Assembly: GCF_051020985.1 (NCBI RefSeq)
Contig: NW_027475292.1
Coordinates: forward strand, 28,934-92,933
Direction: 5' to 3'
Origin: Nomia melanderi
Lineage: Eukaryota > Arthropoda > Insecta > Hymenoptera > Halictidae
DNA length: 64,000 nucleotides
Part shown: positions 38,537 to 51,467 of the stretch, piece by piece
Numbering within the stretch: position 1 is the first letter of the stretch
Layout: each line of letters begins with the position of its first letter
Translations under genes and position numbers: made by a program
Notes under the pieces: generated by a model
What the model saw: the letters and a program-made list of their open reading frames with translations, nothing else
Told to the model about the DNA's origin: nothing
Database searches by the model: none

Positions 38537-39369
38537 GGCCGAGAAAACCACCGTCACATGGGGCCGGACACTCAGGGTCATGGAAAAATCCAATATATAT
38601 GTGGTGATATCTCGGGTGCTATTACAGATAGCGCAAAAAATCAAAGTGAATTGTCTGTAGGAGGCCCTGCCGCATGAATGTGTGCAGCGGGAACGACCTC
38701 GGACCACCAGGGGCCGAGAAAATTACAGATATTCGGAATCCGTCGCCAAGGTCATGTAAAAATCCAGCATACATCTGGTGATATCTCGGGTGCTATTAGA
38801 GATAGCGCAATAAACCAAAGTGCATTGTCTGTAGGTGGCCCTGGCGCATGAATGTGAGCAGCGGGGACGACCTCGGACCACCAGGGGCCGAGAAAACTAC
38901 CGTGTCATGGGGCCGGACACTCAGGGTCAGGGAAAAATCCAATATATATCTGGTGATATCTCGGGTGCTATTAGAGATAGCGCAATAAACCAAAGTGAAT
39001 TATCTGTAGGAGGCCCTGGCGCATGAATATGTGCAGCGGGAACGACCTCGGACCACCAGGGGCCGAGAAAACCACCGTCTCATGGGGTCGGACGCTCAGG
39101 GTCAGGGAAAAATCCAATATATATCTGGTGATATCTCGGGTGCTCTTACAGATAGAGCACTAAACCAAAGTGAATCATCTGCAGGGGGCCCTGGCGCATG
39201 AATCTGTGCAGCGGGAACGACCTCGGACCACCAGGGGCCTAGAAAACTACAGTCTCATGGGGCCGGACACTCAGGGTCAGGGAAAAATCCAATATATATA
39301 TGGTGAGATCTCGGGTGCTATTAGAGATAGCGCAATAAATCAAAGTGAATTATCTGCAGGCTGCCCTGG

Positions 39370-39758
39370 CGCATGAATCTGTGCAGCGGGAACGACCTCG
39401 GACAACCAGGGGCCGAGAAAATCACCGTCACATGGGGCCGGACTGTCAGGGTCAGGGAAAAATCCAATATATATCTGGTGATATCTCGGGTGCTGTTAAA
39501 GATAGCGCGATAAATCAAAGTGCATTGTCTGCAGGAAGTCCTGGCGTATGATTCTGTGCAGCGGGAACGACGTCGGACCTCCAGGGACCCGGAAAATTAC
39601 AGATTTACGTTGTCCGTCAGCCAAAGTCATGTAAAAATCCAGCATATATATGGTGCTTTCCCGGGTGCTATTACAGATAGCGCGATAAATCAAAGTGAAT
39701 TATCTGTAGGAGGCCCTGGCGCATGAATCTGTGCAGCGGGATCGACCTCGGACCACCA
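39370..39758. repeat. Two-monomer duplicate, copy 1 (offset 700)
   Basis: Matches 40,070-40,458 exactly four monomers downstream. It includes the highly altered type-B block ATTTACGTTGTCCGTCAGCC and CATATATATGGTGCTTTCCC, plus GGCGTATGATTCTGTGC. Confidence 0.88.
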
Positions 39759-40069
39759 GCGGCCGAGAAAACCACCGTCTCATGGGTTCCAACACTCAGG
39801 GTTAGGGAAGAATCCAATATAAATCTGGTGATATCTCGGGTGCTGTTACAGATAGCCTAATAAATCAAAGTGCATTCTCTGCAGGAGGCCCTGGAGCATG
39901 AATCTGTGCAGCGGGAACGACCTCGGACTACCAGGGGCCGAAGAAACCACCGTCTCATGGGGCCGGACACTCAGGTTCAGGGAAAAATCCAATATATATC
40001 TGGTGATATCTCGGGTGCTATTACAGATAGCGCAATAAATCAAAGTGCCTTATCTGCAGGAGGCGCTGG

Positions 40070-40458
40070 CGCATGAATCTGTGCAGCGGGAACGACCTCG
40101 GACAACCAGGGGCCGAGAAAATCACCGTCACATGGGGCCGGACTGTCAGGGTCAGGGAAAAATCCAATATATATCTGGTGATATCTCGGGTGCTGTTAAA
40201 GATAGCGCGATAAATCAAAGTGCATTGTCTGCAGGAAGTCCTGGCGTATGATTCTGTGCAGCGGGAACGACGTCGGACCTCCAGGGACCCGGAAAATTAC
40301 AGATTTACGTTGTCCGTCAGCCAAAGTCATGTAAAAATCCAGCATATATATGGTGCTTTCCCGGGTGCTATTACAGATAGCGCGATAAATCAAAGTGAAT
40401 TATCTGTAGGAGGCCCTGGCGCATGAATCTGTGCAGCGGGATCGACCTCGGACCACCA
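40070..40458. repeat. Two-monomer duplicate, copy 2 (offset 700)
   Basis: Partner of 39,370-39,758. The two are close to identical within the matched part, and flanking monomers differ (GGAGGCGCTGGCGC before this copy, GCTGCCCTGGCGC before the other). Confidence 0.88.
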
Positions 40459-40773
40459 GGGGCCGAGAAAACCACAGTCTCATGGGGCCGGACTCACATG
40501 GTCATGGGAAAATCCAATATATATCTGGTGATATCTCGGGTGCTATTAGAGATAGCGCAATAATCCAAAGTGAATTATCTGCATGAGGCCCTGACGCATG
40601 AATCTGTGCTGCGGGAACGACCTCGGACCACCAGGGGGCGAGAAAACCAGCGTCTCAGGGGGTCGGACACTCAGGGTCAGGGAAAAATCCAATATATATC
40701 TGGTGATATCTCGGTTGCTATTAGAGATAGCGAAATAAATCAAAGTGCATTGTCTGCAGGAGGCCCTGGCGCA

Positions 40774-41160
40774 TGAATCTGGGCAGCGGGAACGACCTCG
40801 GACTACCAGGGGCCGAAGAAACCACCGTCTCATGGGGCCGGACACTCAGGTTCAGGGAAAAATCCAATATATATCTGGTGATATCTCGGGTGCTATTACA
40901 GATAGCGCAATAAATCAAAGTGCCTTATCTGCAGGAGGCGCTGGCGCATGAATCTGTGCAGCGGGAACGACCTCGGACCACCAGGGGCCGAGAAAACCAC
41001 AGTCTCATGGGGCCGGACTCACATGGTCATGGGAAAATCCAATATATATCTGGTGATATCTCGGGTGCTATTAGAGATAGCGCAATAATCCAAAGTGAAT
41101 TATCTGCATGAGGCCCTGACGCATGAATCTGTGCTGCGGGAACGACCTCGGACCACCAGG
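40774..41160. repeat. Two-monomer duplicate, copy 2 (offset 2624)
   Basis: Partner of 38,150-38,536. The downstream part also matches 40,440-40,640 at an offset of 525 (three monomers), sharing the frame-altering variants CTGCATGAGGCCCTGACGC and CACCAGGGGGCGAG. Confidence 0.86.
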
Positions 41161-41329
41161 GGGCGAGAAAACCACCGTCTCAGGGGGTCGGATACTCAGG
41201 GTCAGGGAAAAATCCAATATATATCTGGTGATATCTCGGTTGCTATTAGAGATAGCGAAATAAATCAAAGTGCATTGTCTGCAGGAGGCCCTGGCGCATG
41301 AATCTGGGCAGCGGGAACGACCTCGGACC

Positions 41330-42190
41330 ACCAGGGGCCGAGAAAACCACCGTCAAATGGGGCCAGACTGTCAGGGTCAGGGGAAAATCCAATATATATC
41401 TGGTGATATCTCGGGTTCTATTAGAGATAGCGCAATATATCAATGTGAATTATCTGCAGGGGGCCCTGGCGCATGAATCTGTTCAGCGGGATCGACCTCG
41501 GACCACGAGGGACCGAGAAAATCACCGTCACATGGGGTCGGACTGTCAGGATCAGGTAAAAATCCAATATATATCTGGTGATATCTCGGGTGCTATTACA
41601 GATAGCGCAATAAACCAAAGTGAATTATCTGCAGGAGGCCCTGGCGCCTGAATCTGTGCAGCGGGAACGACCTCGGACAACCAGGGGCCGAGAAAATAAC
41701 AGATTTTCGGTGTCCGACACCCAAAGTCATGTAAAAATCCAGCATATATATGGTGCTTCCTCGGGTGCTGTTACAGATAGCGCAATAAACCAAAGTGCAT
41801 TGTCTGTAGGAGGCCCTGGCGCATGAATCTGTGTAGCGGGAACGACCTCGGATCAACAGGGAGCGAGAAAACCACCGTCTCATGGGGCCGGACTGTCAGG
41901 GTCAGGGAAAAATCCATTATATATCTGGTGATATCTCGGGTGCTGTTAAAGATAGCGCGATAAATCAAAGTGCATTGTCTGTAGGAGGCCCTGGCGCATT
42001 AATCCAGGCAGCGGGAACGACCTCGGACCTCCAGGGACACGGAAAATTACAGATTTGCGGTGTCCGTCAGCCAAAGTCATGTAAAAATCCAGCATATATA
42101 TGGTGCTTTCCCGGGTGCTATTACAGATAGCGCGATAAATCAAAGTGGATTGTCTGTAGGAGGCCCTGGCGCATGAATCTGTGCAGCGGG
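41330..42190. repeat. Dispersed five-monomer duplicate, copy 1
   Basis: Matches 47,625-48,485 at a constant offset of 6295. Shared rare features are CGTCAAATGGGGCCAGACTG, CAATATATCAATGTGA, the type-B blocks at 41,696 and 42,046, GGATCAACAGGGAGCGAG, and GCGCATTAATCCAGGCAGC. Outside this stretch the two neighbourhoods differ. Confidence 0.9.
42046..42100. repeat. Type-B monomer block, TTGCGGTGTCC subtype
   Basis: Carries ATTACAGATTTGCGGTGTCC, GTCAGCCAAAGTCATG and ATATATGGTGCTTTCCCGGG. Related blocks are at 39,596, 40,296, 41,696, 47,991 and 48,341. This subtype also alters the normally constant CTGGTGATATCTCGGG, so divergence reaches beyond the 54-bp block. Confidence 0.83.
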
Positions 42191-45100
42191 AACGACCTCG
42201 GACCACCAGGGGCCGAGAAAGGCACCGTCTCATGGGGCCGGACACTCAGGGTCAGGGAAAAATCCAATCTATCTCTGGTGATATCTCGGGTGCTATTAGA
42301 GATAGCGCAATAAACCAAAGTGAATTATCTGCGGGAGGCCCTGGCGCATGAGTCAGTTCAGCGGGAACGACCTCGGAGCACCAGGGGCCGAGAAAACCAC
42401 CGTCTCATGGGGCCGGACACTCGAGGTCAGGGAAAAATCCAATATATATCTGGTGATATCTCGGGTGCTCTTAGATATAGCGGACTAAAGCAAAGTGAAT
42501 TATCTGCAGGGGGCCCTGGCGCATGAATCGGTGCGGCGGGAACGACCTCGGAGCACCAGGGGCCGAGAAAACCACCGTCTCATGGGGCCGGACACTCAGG
42601 GTCAGGGAAAAATCCAACATATATCGGGTCATATCTCGGGTGCTATTAGAGATAGGGCGATAAATCAAAGTGCACTGTCTGCAAGAGGCCCTCGCGCATG
42701 AATCTGTGCAGCAGCAACGCCCTCCGACCACCAGGGGCCGAGAAAATCACCGGCACATGGGGCAGGACTGCCAGGGTCATGGAAAAATCCAATATATATT
42801 TGGTGATATCTCGGTTGCTATTAGAGATAGCGCGATCAATGAAAGTGCATTGTCTGCAGGAGGCACTGGCGAATGAATCTGGGCAGCAGGAACGACCTCG
42901 GACCACCAGGCGCCGAGAAAATTACAGATATTCGGAATCCGTCAACCAAGGTCATGTAAAAATCCAGAATATATCTGGTGATATCTCTGGTGCTATTACA
43001 GACAGCGCAATAAATCAAACTGCACTGTCTGTAGAAGGCACTGGCGAATGAATCTCTGCAGCAGGAACTACCTCGGACCACCAGGGGCCGAGAAAATCAC
43101 CGTCTCATAGGGCCGGACCGTCAGGGTCAGGGAAAAATCTAAGGTATATCTGGTGATATCCAGGTGCTATTACAGATAGCGCACTAAACCATAGTGAATT
43201 ATCTGCAGGGGGCCCTGGCGCATGAATCTGTGCAGCGGGAACGACCTCGGACCACCAGGGGCCGAGAAAACCACCGACACATGGGGCCGGGCACTCAGGG
43301 TCAGGGAAAAATCCAATATATATCTGGGGATATCTCGGGTGCTCTTACAGATAGCGCACTAAACCAAAGTGAATTATCTGCAGGGGGCCCTGGCACATGA
43401 ATCTGTGCAGCGGGGACGACCGCGGACCACCAGGGGCCGAAAAACCACCGTCTCATGGGGCCGGACCCTCAGGGTCAGGGAAAAGCCAATATATATCTGG
43501 TGATATCTCGGGTGCTATTAGAGAGAGCGCAATAAACAAAAATGAATTATCTGCAGGAGGCCCTGGCGCATGAATCTCTGCAGCGGGAACGACCTCGGAC
43601 CACCATGGGCCGAGAAAACCACCGTCTCATGGGGCCGGACACTCAGGGTCAGCGGAAAATCCAATATATATCTGGTGATATCTCGGGTGCTATTACAAAT
43701 AGCGCAATAAATCAAAGTGCATTGTCTGTAGGAGGCCCTGGCGCATGAATCTGTGCAGAGGGATCAACCTCGGACCACCAGGGGCTGAGAAAACCACCGA
43801 CACATGGGGCCGGGCACTCAGGGTCAGGGGAAAATCCAATATATATATGGTGATATCTCCGGTGCTATTACAGATAACGCAATAAATCAAAGTGCATTGT
43901 CTGTAGGAGGCCCTGGCGCATGAATCTGTGCAGCAGGATCGACCTCGCACCACGAGGGGTCGAGGAAACCACCGTCTCATGGGTCCGGGCACTCATTGTC
44001 AGGGGAAAATCCAATATATATCTGGTGATATCTCGGGTGCTATTACAGATAGCGCAATAAATCAATGTGCGTTGTCTGTAGGAGGCCCTGCCGCATGAAT
44101 CTGTGCAGCGGGATCGACCTCGGACAACCAGGGGCCGAGAAAATCACCGTCTCATGTGGCCGGACTGTCAGGGTCAGGGAAAAATCTAATATATATCTTG
44201 TGATATCTCGGGTGCTCTTACAGATAGCGCACTAAACCAAAGTGAATTATCTGCAGGGGGCCCTGGCACATGAATCTGTGCAACGGGAACGACCGCGGAC
44301 CACCAGGGGCCGAGAAACCACCGTCTCATGGGGCCGGACACTCAGGGTCAGGGAAAAATCCAATATATATCTGGTGATATCTCGGGTGCAATTACAGATA
44401 GCGCAATAAATCAAAGTGCATTGTCTGTAGGAGGCGCCGCCGCATGAATCTGTGCAGCGGGAACGACCTCGGACCACCAGGGGCCGAGAATACCACCGTC
44501 TCATGGGGCCGGACACTCGGGTCAGGGGAAAATGCAATATATATATGGTGATATATCCGGTGCTATTACAGATAACGCAATAAATCAAAGTCCATTGTCT
44601 GCAGGAGGCCCTAGCGCATGAATCTGTGCAGCGGGATGGACCTCGGACCACCAGGGGTCGAGAAAACCACCGAAACATGGGGCCGGGCACTCAGGGTCAG
44701 GGAAAAATACAATATATATCAGGTGATATCTCGGGTGCTATTAGAGATAGCGCAATAAAGCAAAGTGAATTATCTGCAGGCGGCACTGGCGCATGAATCT
44801 GCGCAGCGGGAACGACCTCGGACCACCAGGGGCCGAGAAAACCACCGACACATTGGGCCGGTCTGTCAGGTTCAGGGAAAAATCCAATATATATCTGGTG
44901 ATATCTCGGGTGCTATTACAGATAGCGCAATAAACCAAAGTGAATTGTCTGCAGGCTGCCCTGGCGCATGAATCTGTGCAGCGGGATCGACCTCGGACCA
45001 CGAGGTACCGAGAGAATCATCGACACATGGGGCCGGACTGTCAGGGTCAAGGAAAAATCCGTTACATCTCTGGTGATAACTCGGGTGCTATTAGAGATAG

Positions 45101-45984
45101 CGCAATAAATCAAAGTGTATTGTCTGTAGGAGGCCCTGCCGCATGAATCTGTGCAGCGGGATCGACCTCGGACAACCAGGGGCCGAGAAAATCACCGTCT
45201 CATGTGGCCGGACTGTCAGGGTCAGGGAAAAATCTAATATATATCTGGTGATATCTCGGGTGCTCTTACAGATAGCGCACTAAACCAAAGTGAATTATCT
45301 GCAGGGGGCCCTGGCACATGAATCTGTGCAACGGGAACGACCTCGGAGCACCACGGGCCGAGAAAACCACCGTCTCATGGGGCCGGACACTCGAGGTCAG
45401 GGAAAAATCCAATATATATCAGGTGATATCTCGGGTGCTATTAGAGATAGCGCAATAAACCAAAGTGAATTATCTGCAGGCGGCACTGGCGCATGAATCT
45501 GCGCAGCGGGATCGGCCTCGGACCACCAGGGGCCGAGAAAACCACCGTCTCATGGGTTCCGACACTCAGGGTTAGGGAAGAATCCAATATAAATCTGGTG
45601 ATATCTCGGGTGCTGTTACAGATAGCCTAATAAATCAAAGTGCATTCTCTGCAGGAGGCCCTGGAGCATGAATCTGTGCAGCGGGAACGACCTCGGACCA
45701 CCAGGGGGCGAGAAAACCACCGTCTCAGGGGGTCGGACACTCAGGGTCAGGGAAAAATCCAATATATATCTGGTGATATCTCGGGTGCTATTACAGATAG
45801 CGCAATAAACCAAAGTGAGTTGTCTGCAGGCTGCCCTGGCGCATGAATCTGTGCAGCGGGATCGACCTCGGACCACGAGGTACCGAGAGAATCATCGACA
45901 CATGGGGCCGGACTGTCAGGGTCAAGGAAAAATCCATTACATCTCTGGTGATAACTCGGGTGCTATTAGAGATAGCGAAATAAA

Positions 45985-46728
45985 TCAAAGTGCATTGTCT
46001 GCAGGAGGCCCAGGCGCATGAATCTGTGCAGCGGGAACGACCTCGGACCGCCAGGGGCCGAGAAAATTAAAGATATTCGGAATCCGTCACCCAAGGTCAT
46101 TTAAAAATTTAGCACATATCTGGTGATATCTCGGGTGCTATTACAGATAGCGCAATAAACCAAAGTGCATTGTCTGCAGGAAGCTCTGGCGCATGAATCT
46201 GTGCAGCGGGAACGACCGCGGACCACCAGGGATCGAGAAAACCACCGAAACATGGGGCCGGGCACTCAGGGTCAGGGAAAAATCCAATATATATCTGGGG
46301 ATATCTCGGGTGCTCTTACAGATAGCGCACTAAACCAAAGTGAATTATCTGCAGGGGGCCCTGGCACATGAATCTGTGCAGCGGGAACGACCGCGGACCA
46401 CCAGGGGTCGAGAAAACCACCGAAACATGGGGCCGGGCACTCAGGGTCAGGGAAAAATACAATATATATCTGGTGATGTCTCGGGTGCTATTAGAGATAG
46501 CGCAATAAACCAAAGTGAATTATCTGCAGGAGGCACTGGCGCATGAATCTGTGCAGCGGGAACGACCTCGGACCACCAGGCGCCGAGAAAACCACCGTCT
46601 CATGGGGTCGGACACTCAGGGTCAGGGAAAAATCCAATATATATCTGGTGATATCTCGGGTGCTATTAGAGATAGCGCAATCAACCAAAGTGCATTGTCT
46701 GCAGGAGGCCCTGGCGCATGAATCTGTG
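45985..46728. repeat. Dispersed four-monomer duplicate, copy 1
   Basis: Matches 49,135-49,878 at an offset of 3150, exactly 18 monomers. Shared variants are GGAGGCCCAGGCGC, the type-B block with ATTAAAGATATTCGG and CATTTAAAAATTTAGC, GGAAGCTCTGGCGC, CTGGGGATATCTCGGG and CAGGCGCCGAG. Part of the same series also occurs near 52,080-52,560 and 54,740-54,950. Confidence 0.88.
46066..46120. repeat. Type-B monomer block, TTAAAG subtype
   Basis: Reads ATTAAAGATATTCGGAATCC with GGTCATTTAAAAATTTAGCA. Related blocks are at 34,002, 49,216, 50,091, 52,018 and 54,819. This subtype occurs in both the 46 kb and 49 kb members of the 3150-bp pair. Confidence 0.83.
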
Positions 46729-47615
46729 CATCGGGATCGACCTCGGACCACGAGGTACCGAGAGAACCATCGACACATGGGGCCGGACTGTCAGGGTCAA
46801 GGAAAAATCCATTACATCTCTGGTGATAACTCGGGTGCTATTAGAGATAGCGAAATAAATCAAAGTGCATTGTCTGCAGGAGGCCCTGGCGCATGAATCT
46901 GTGCAGCGGGAACGACCTCGGACCACCAGGTGCCGAGAAAACCACCGTCTCATGGGGTCGGACACTCAGGGTCAGGGAAAAATCCAATATATATCTGGTG
47001 ATATCTGGGGTGCTATTAGAGATATCGCAATAAACAAAAGTGCATTGCCTGCAGGAGGCCCTGGCGCATGAATCTGTGCAGCGGGAACGACCTCGGACCA
47101 CCAGGGGCCGAGAAAACCACCGTCTCATGGGGTCGGACTCTCAGGGTCAGGGAAAAATCCAATATATATGTGGTGATATCTCGGGCATTATTACAGGTAG
47201 CGCAATAAGCCAAAGTGAATTGTCTGCAGGAAGCTCTGGCGCATGAATCTGTGCAGCGGGAACGACCGCGGACCACCAGGGGTCGAGAAAACCACCGAAA
47301 CATGGGGCCGGGCTCTCAGGGTCAGGGAAAAATCCAATATATATCTGGGGATATCTCGGGTGCTGTTACAGATAGCGCAATAAATCAATGTGCGTTGTCT
47401 GTAGGAGGCCCTGCCGCATGAATCTGTGCAGCGGGATCGACCTCGGACAACCAGGGGCCGAGATAATCACCGTCTCATGTGGCCGGACTGTCAGGGTCAG
47501 GGAAAAATCTAATATATATCTGGTGATATCTCGGGTGCTATTACAGATAGCGCAATAAACCAAAGTGAATTGTCTGCAGGCTGCCCTGGCGCATGAATCT
47601 GTGCAGCGGGAACGA
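46712..47615. repeat. Dispersed five-monomer duplicate, copy 1
   Basis: Matches 50,564-51,467 at an offset of 3852 (22 monomers plus 2 bp). Shared variants are GTGCATCGGGATCGACC, CATTACATCTCTGGTGATAA, CACCAGGTGCCGAG, CTGGGGTGCTATTAGAGATA, GCATTGCCTGCAGG, TCGGGCATTATTACAG and CGAGATAATCACC. It directly abuts the block duplicated at an offset of 3150, so the neighbourhood was built by at least two copying events. Confidence 0.88.
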
Positions 47616-47624
47616 CCTCGGACC

Positions 47625-48485
47625 ACCAGGCGCCGAGAAAACCACCGTCAAATGGGGCCAGACTGTCAGGGTCAGGGGAAAATCCAATATATATCTGGTG
47701 ATATCTCGGGTTCTATTAGAGATAGCGCAATATATCAATGTGAGTTATCTGCAGGGGGCCCTGGCGCATGAATCTGTTCAGCGGGATCGACCTCGGACCA
47801 CGAGGGACCGAGAAAATCACCGTCTCATGGGGTCGGACTGTCAGGATCAGGGAAAAATCCAATATATATCTGGTGATATCTCGGGTGCTATTACAGATAG
47901 CGCAATAAACCAAAGTGAATTATCTGCAGGAGGCCCTGGCGCCTGAATCTGTGCAGCGGGAACGACCTCGGACAACCAGGGGCCGAGAAAATAACAGATT
48001 TTCGGTGTCCGACACCCAAAGTCATGTAAAAATCCAGCATATATATGGTGCTTCCTCGGGTGCTGTTACAGATAGCGCAATAAACCAAAGTGCATTGTCT
48101 GTAGGAGGCCCTGGCGCATGAATCTGTGCAGCGGGAACGACCTCGGATCAACAGGGAGCGAGAAAACCACCGTCTCATGGGGCCGGACTGTCAGGGTCAG
48201 GGAAAAATCCATTATATATCTGGTGATATCTCGGGTGCTGTTAAAGATAGCGCGATAAATCAAAGTGCATTGTCTGTAGGAGGCCCTGGCGCATTAATCC
48301 AGGCAGCGGGAACGACCTCGGACCTCCAGGGACACGGAAAATTACAGATTTGCGGTGTCCGTCAGCCAAAGTCATGTAAAAATCCAGCATATATATGGTG
48401 CTTTCCCGGGTGCTATTACAGATAGCGCGATAAATCAAAGTGGATTGTCTGTAGGAGGCCCTGGCGCATGAATCTGTGCAGCGGG
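47625..48485. repeat. Dispersed five-monomer duplicate, copy 2
   Basis: Partner of 41,330-42,190. The match ends where this copy reads GCGGGATGGACC and the partner reads GCGGGAACGACC. The intervening 5.4 kb is made of other monomers, so this looks like a copied block or gene-conversion tract rather than a simple tandem duplication. Confidence 0.9.
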
Positions 48486-49134
48486 ATGGACCTCGGACCA
48501 CCAGGGGTCGAGAAAACCACCGAAACATGGGGCCGGGCACTCAGGGTCAGGGAAAAATCCAATATATATCTGGTGATATCTCGGGTGCTATTACAGATAG
48601 CGCAATAAACCAAAGTGAGTTGTCTGCAGGCTGCCCTGGCGCATGAATCTGTGCAGCGGGATCGACCTCGGACCACGAGGTACCGAGAGAATCATCGACA
48701 CATGGGGCCGGACTGTCAGGGTCAAGGAAAAATCCATTACATCTCTGGTGATAACTCGGGTGCTATTAGAGATAGCGAAATAAATCAAAGTGAGTTGTCT
48801 GCAGGCTGCCCTGGCGCATGAATCTGTGCAGCGGGATCGACCTCGGACCACGAGGTACCGAGAGAATCATCGACACATGGGGCCGGACTGTCAGGGTCAA
48901 GGAAAAATCCATTACATCTCTGGTGATAACTCGGGTGCTATTAGAGATAGCGAAATAAATCAAAGTGCATTGTCTGCAGGAGGCCCTGGCGCATGAATCT
49001 GTGCAGCGGGAACGACCTCGGACCACCAGGTGCCGAGAAAACCACCGTCTCATGGGGTCGGACACTCAGGGTCAGGGGAAAATCCAATATATATCTGCTG
49101 ATATCTCGGGTGCTATTAGAGATAGCGCAATAAC

Positions 49135-49878
49135 CCAAAGTGCATTGTCTGCAGGAGGCCCAGGCGCATGAATCTGTGCAGCGGGAACGACCTCGGACCG
49201 CCAGGGGCCGAGAAAATTAAAGATATTCGGAATCGGTCACCCAAGGTCATTTAAAAATTTAGCACATATCTGGTGATATCTCGGGTGCTATTACAGATAG
49301 CGCAATAAACCAAAGTGAATTGTCTGCAGGAAGCTCTGGCGCATGAATCTGTGCAGCGGGAACGACCGCGGACCACCAGGGATCGAGAAAACCACCGAAA
49401 CATGGGGCCGGGCACTCAGGGTCAGGGAAAAATCCAATATATATCTGGGGATATCTCGGGTGCTCTTACAGATAGCGCACTAAACCAAAGTGAATTATCT
49501 GCAGGGGGCCCTGGCACATGAATCTGTGCAGCGGGAACGACCGCGGACCACCAGGGGTCGAGAAAACCACCGAAACATGGGGCCGGGCACTCAGGGTCAG
49601 GGAAAAATACAATATATATCTGGTGATATCTCGGGTGCTATTAGAGATAGCGCAATAAACCAAAGTGAACTATCTGCAGGAGGCACTGGCGCATGAATCT
49701 GTGCAGCGGGAACGACCTCGGACCACCAGGCGCCGAGAAAACCACCGTCTCATGGGGTCGGACACTCAGGGTCAGGGAAAAATCCAATATATATCTGGTG
49801 ATATCTCGGGTGCTATTAGAGATAGCGCAATCAACCAAAGTGCATTGTCTGCAGGAGGCCCTGGCGCATGAATCTGTG
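49135..49878. repeat. Dispersed four-monomer duplicate, copy 2
   Basis: Partner of 45,985-46,728. It is distinguished by few changes, such as AATCGGTCACCC here against AATCCGTCACCC, and GAACTATCTGC against GAATTATCTGC. It lies between other duplicated monomers, giving a mosaic. Confidence 0.88.
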
Positions 49879-50563
49879 CAGCGGGATCGACCTCGGGCCA
49901 CCAGGGGCCGAGAAAACCACCGAAACATGGGGCCGGGCACTCAGGGTCAGGGAAAAATACAATATATATCTGGTGATATCTCGGCTGCTATTAGAGATAG
50001 CGCAATAAATCAAAGTGCATTGTCTGCAGCAGGCCCTGGCGCCTGAATCTGTGCAGCGGGAACGACCTCGGGCCACCAGGGGCCGAGAAAATTAAAGATA
50101 TTCGGAATCCGTCACACAAGGTCTTGTAAAAATCTAGCACATATCTGGTGATCTCTCGGGTGTTATTAGAGATAGCGCAATAAACCAAAGTGAATTATCT
50201 GCAGGAGGCCCTGGCGCATGAATCTGTGCAGCGGGATCGACCTCGGTCCACCAGGGGCCGAGAAAACAACCGACACATGGGGCCCGACACTCAGGGTCGG
50301 GGAAAAATTCAATATATATATCTGGTGATATTTCGGTTGCTCTTACAGATAGCGCACTGAACTAAAGAGAATTATCTGCAGGGGGCCCTGGCGCATGAAT
50401 CTGCGCAGCGGGAACGACCTCGGACCACCAGGGGCCGAGAAAACCACCGACACATTGGGCCGGTCTGTCAGGTTCAGGGAAAAATACAATATATATCTGG
50501 TGATATCTCGGGTGCTATTACAGATAGCGCAATAAACCAAAGTGAATTGTCTGCAGGCTGCAC

Positions 50564-51467
50564 TGGCGCATGAATCTGTGCATCGGGATCGACCTCGGAC
50601 CACGAGGTACCGAGAGAACCATCGACACATGGGGCCGGACTGTCAGGGTCAAGGAAAAATCCATTACATCTCTGGTGATAACTCGGGTGCTATTAGAGAT
50701 AGCGAAATAAATCAAAGTGCATTGTCTGCAGGAGGCCCTGGCGCATGAATCTGTGCAGCGGGAACGACCTCGGACCACCAGGTGCCGAGAAAACCACCGT
50801 CTCATGGGGTCGGACACTCAGGGTCAGGGAAAAATCCAATATATATCTGGTGATATCTGGGGTGCTATTAGAGATATCGCAATAAACCAAAGTGCATTGC
50901 CTGCAGGAGGCCCTGGCGCATGAATCTGTGCAGCGGGAACGACCTCGGACCACCAGGGGCCGAGAAAACCACCGTCTCATGGGGTCGGACTCTCAGGGTC
51001 AGGGAAAAATCCAATATATATGTGGTGATATCTCGGGCATTATTACAGATAGCGCAATAAGCCAAAGTGAATTGTCTGCAGGAAGCTCTGGCGCATGAAT
51101 CTGTGCAGCGGGAACGACCGCGGACCACCAGGGGTCGAGAAAACCACCGAAACATGGGGCCGGGCTCTCAGGGTCAGGGAAAAATCCAATATATATCTGG
51201 GGATATCTCGGGTGCTGTTACAGATAGCGCAATAAATCAATGTGCGTTGTCTGTAGGAGGCCCTGCCGCATGAATCTGTGCAGCGGGATCGACCTCGGAC
51301 AACCAGGGGCCGAGATAATCACCGTCTCATGTGGCCGGACTGTCAGGGTCAGGGAAAAATCTAATATATATCTGGTGATATCTCGGGTGCTATTACAGAT
51401 AGCGCAATAAACCAAAGTGAATTGTCTGCAGGCTGCCCTGGCGCATGAATCTGTGCAGCGGGATCGA
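50564..51467. repeat. Dispersed five-monomer duplicate, copy 2
   Basis: Partner of 46,712-47,615, in the same order and with few substitutions (CAATAAACCAAAGTG here against CAATAAACAAAAGTG). It is preceded by monomers resembling 280-600 and 53,220-53,540 (ACAACCGACACATGGGGCCC), which shows monomer-block shuffling. Confidence 0.88.

Noticed and set aside
44247..44690. Longest minus-strand frame, 147 codons
   Set aside because: It spans monomers with small deletions that move the reading frame past the usual stop. The protein is the same monomer translation repeated, with no recognisable domain.
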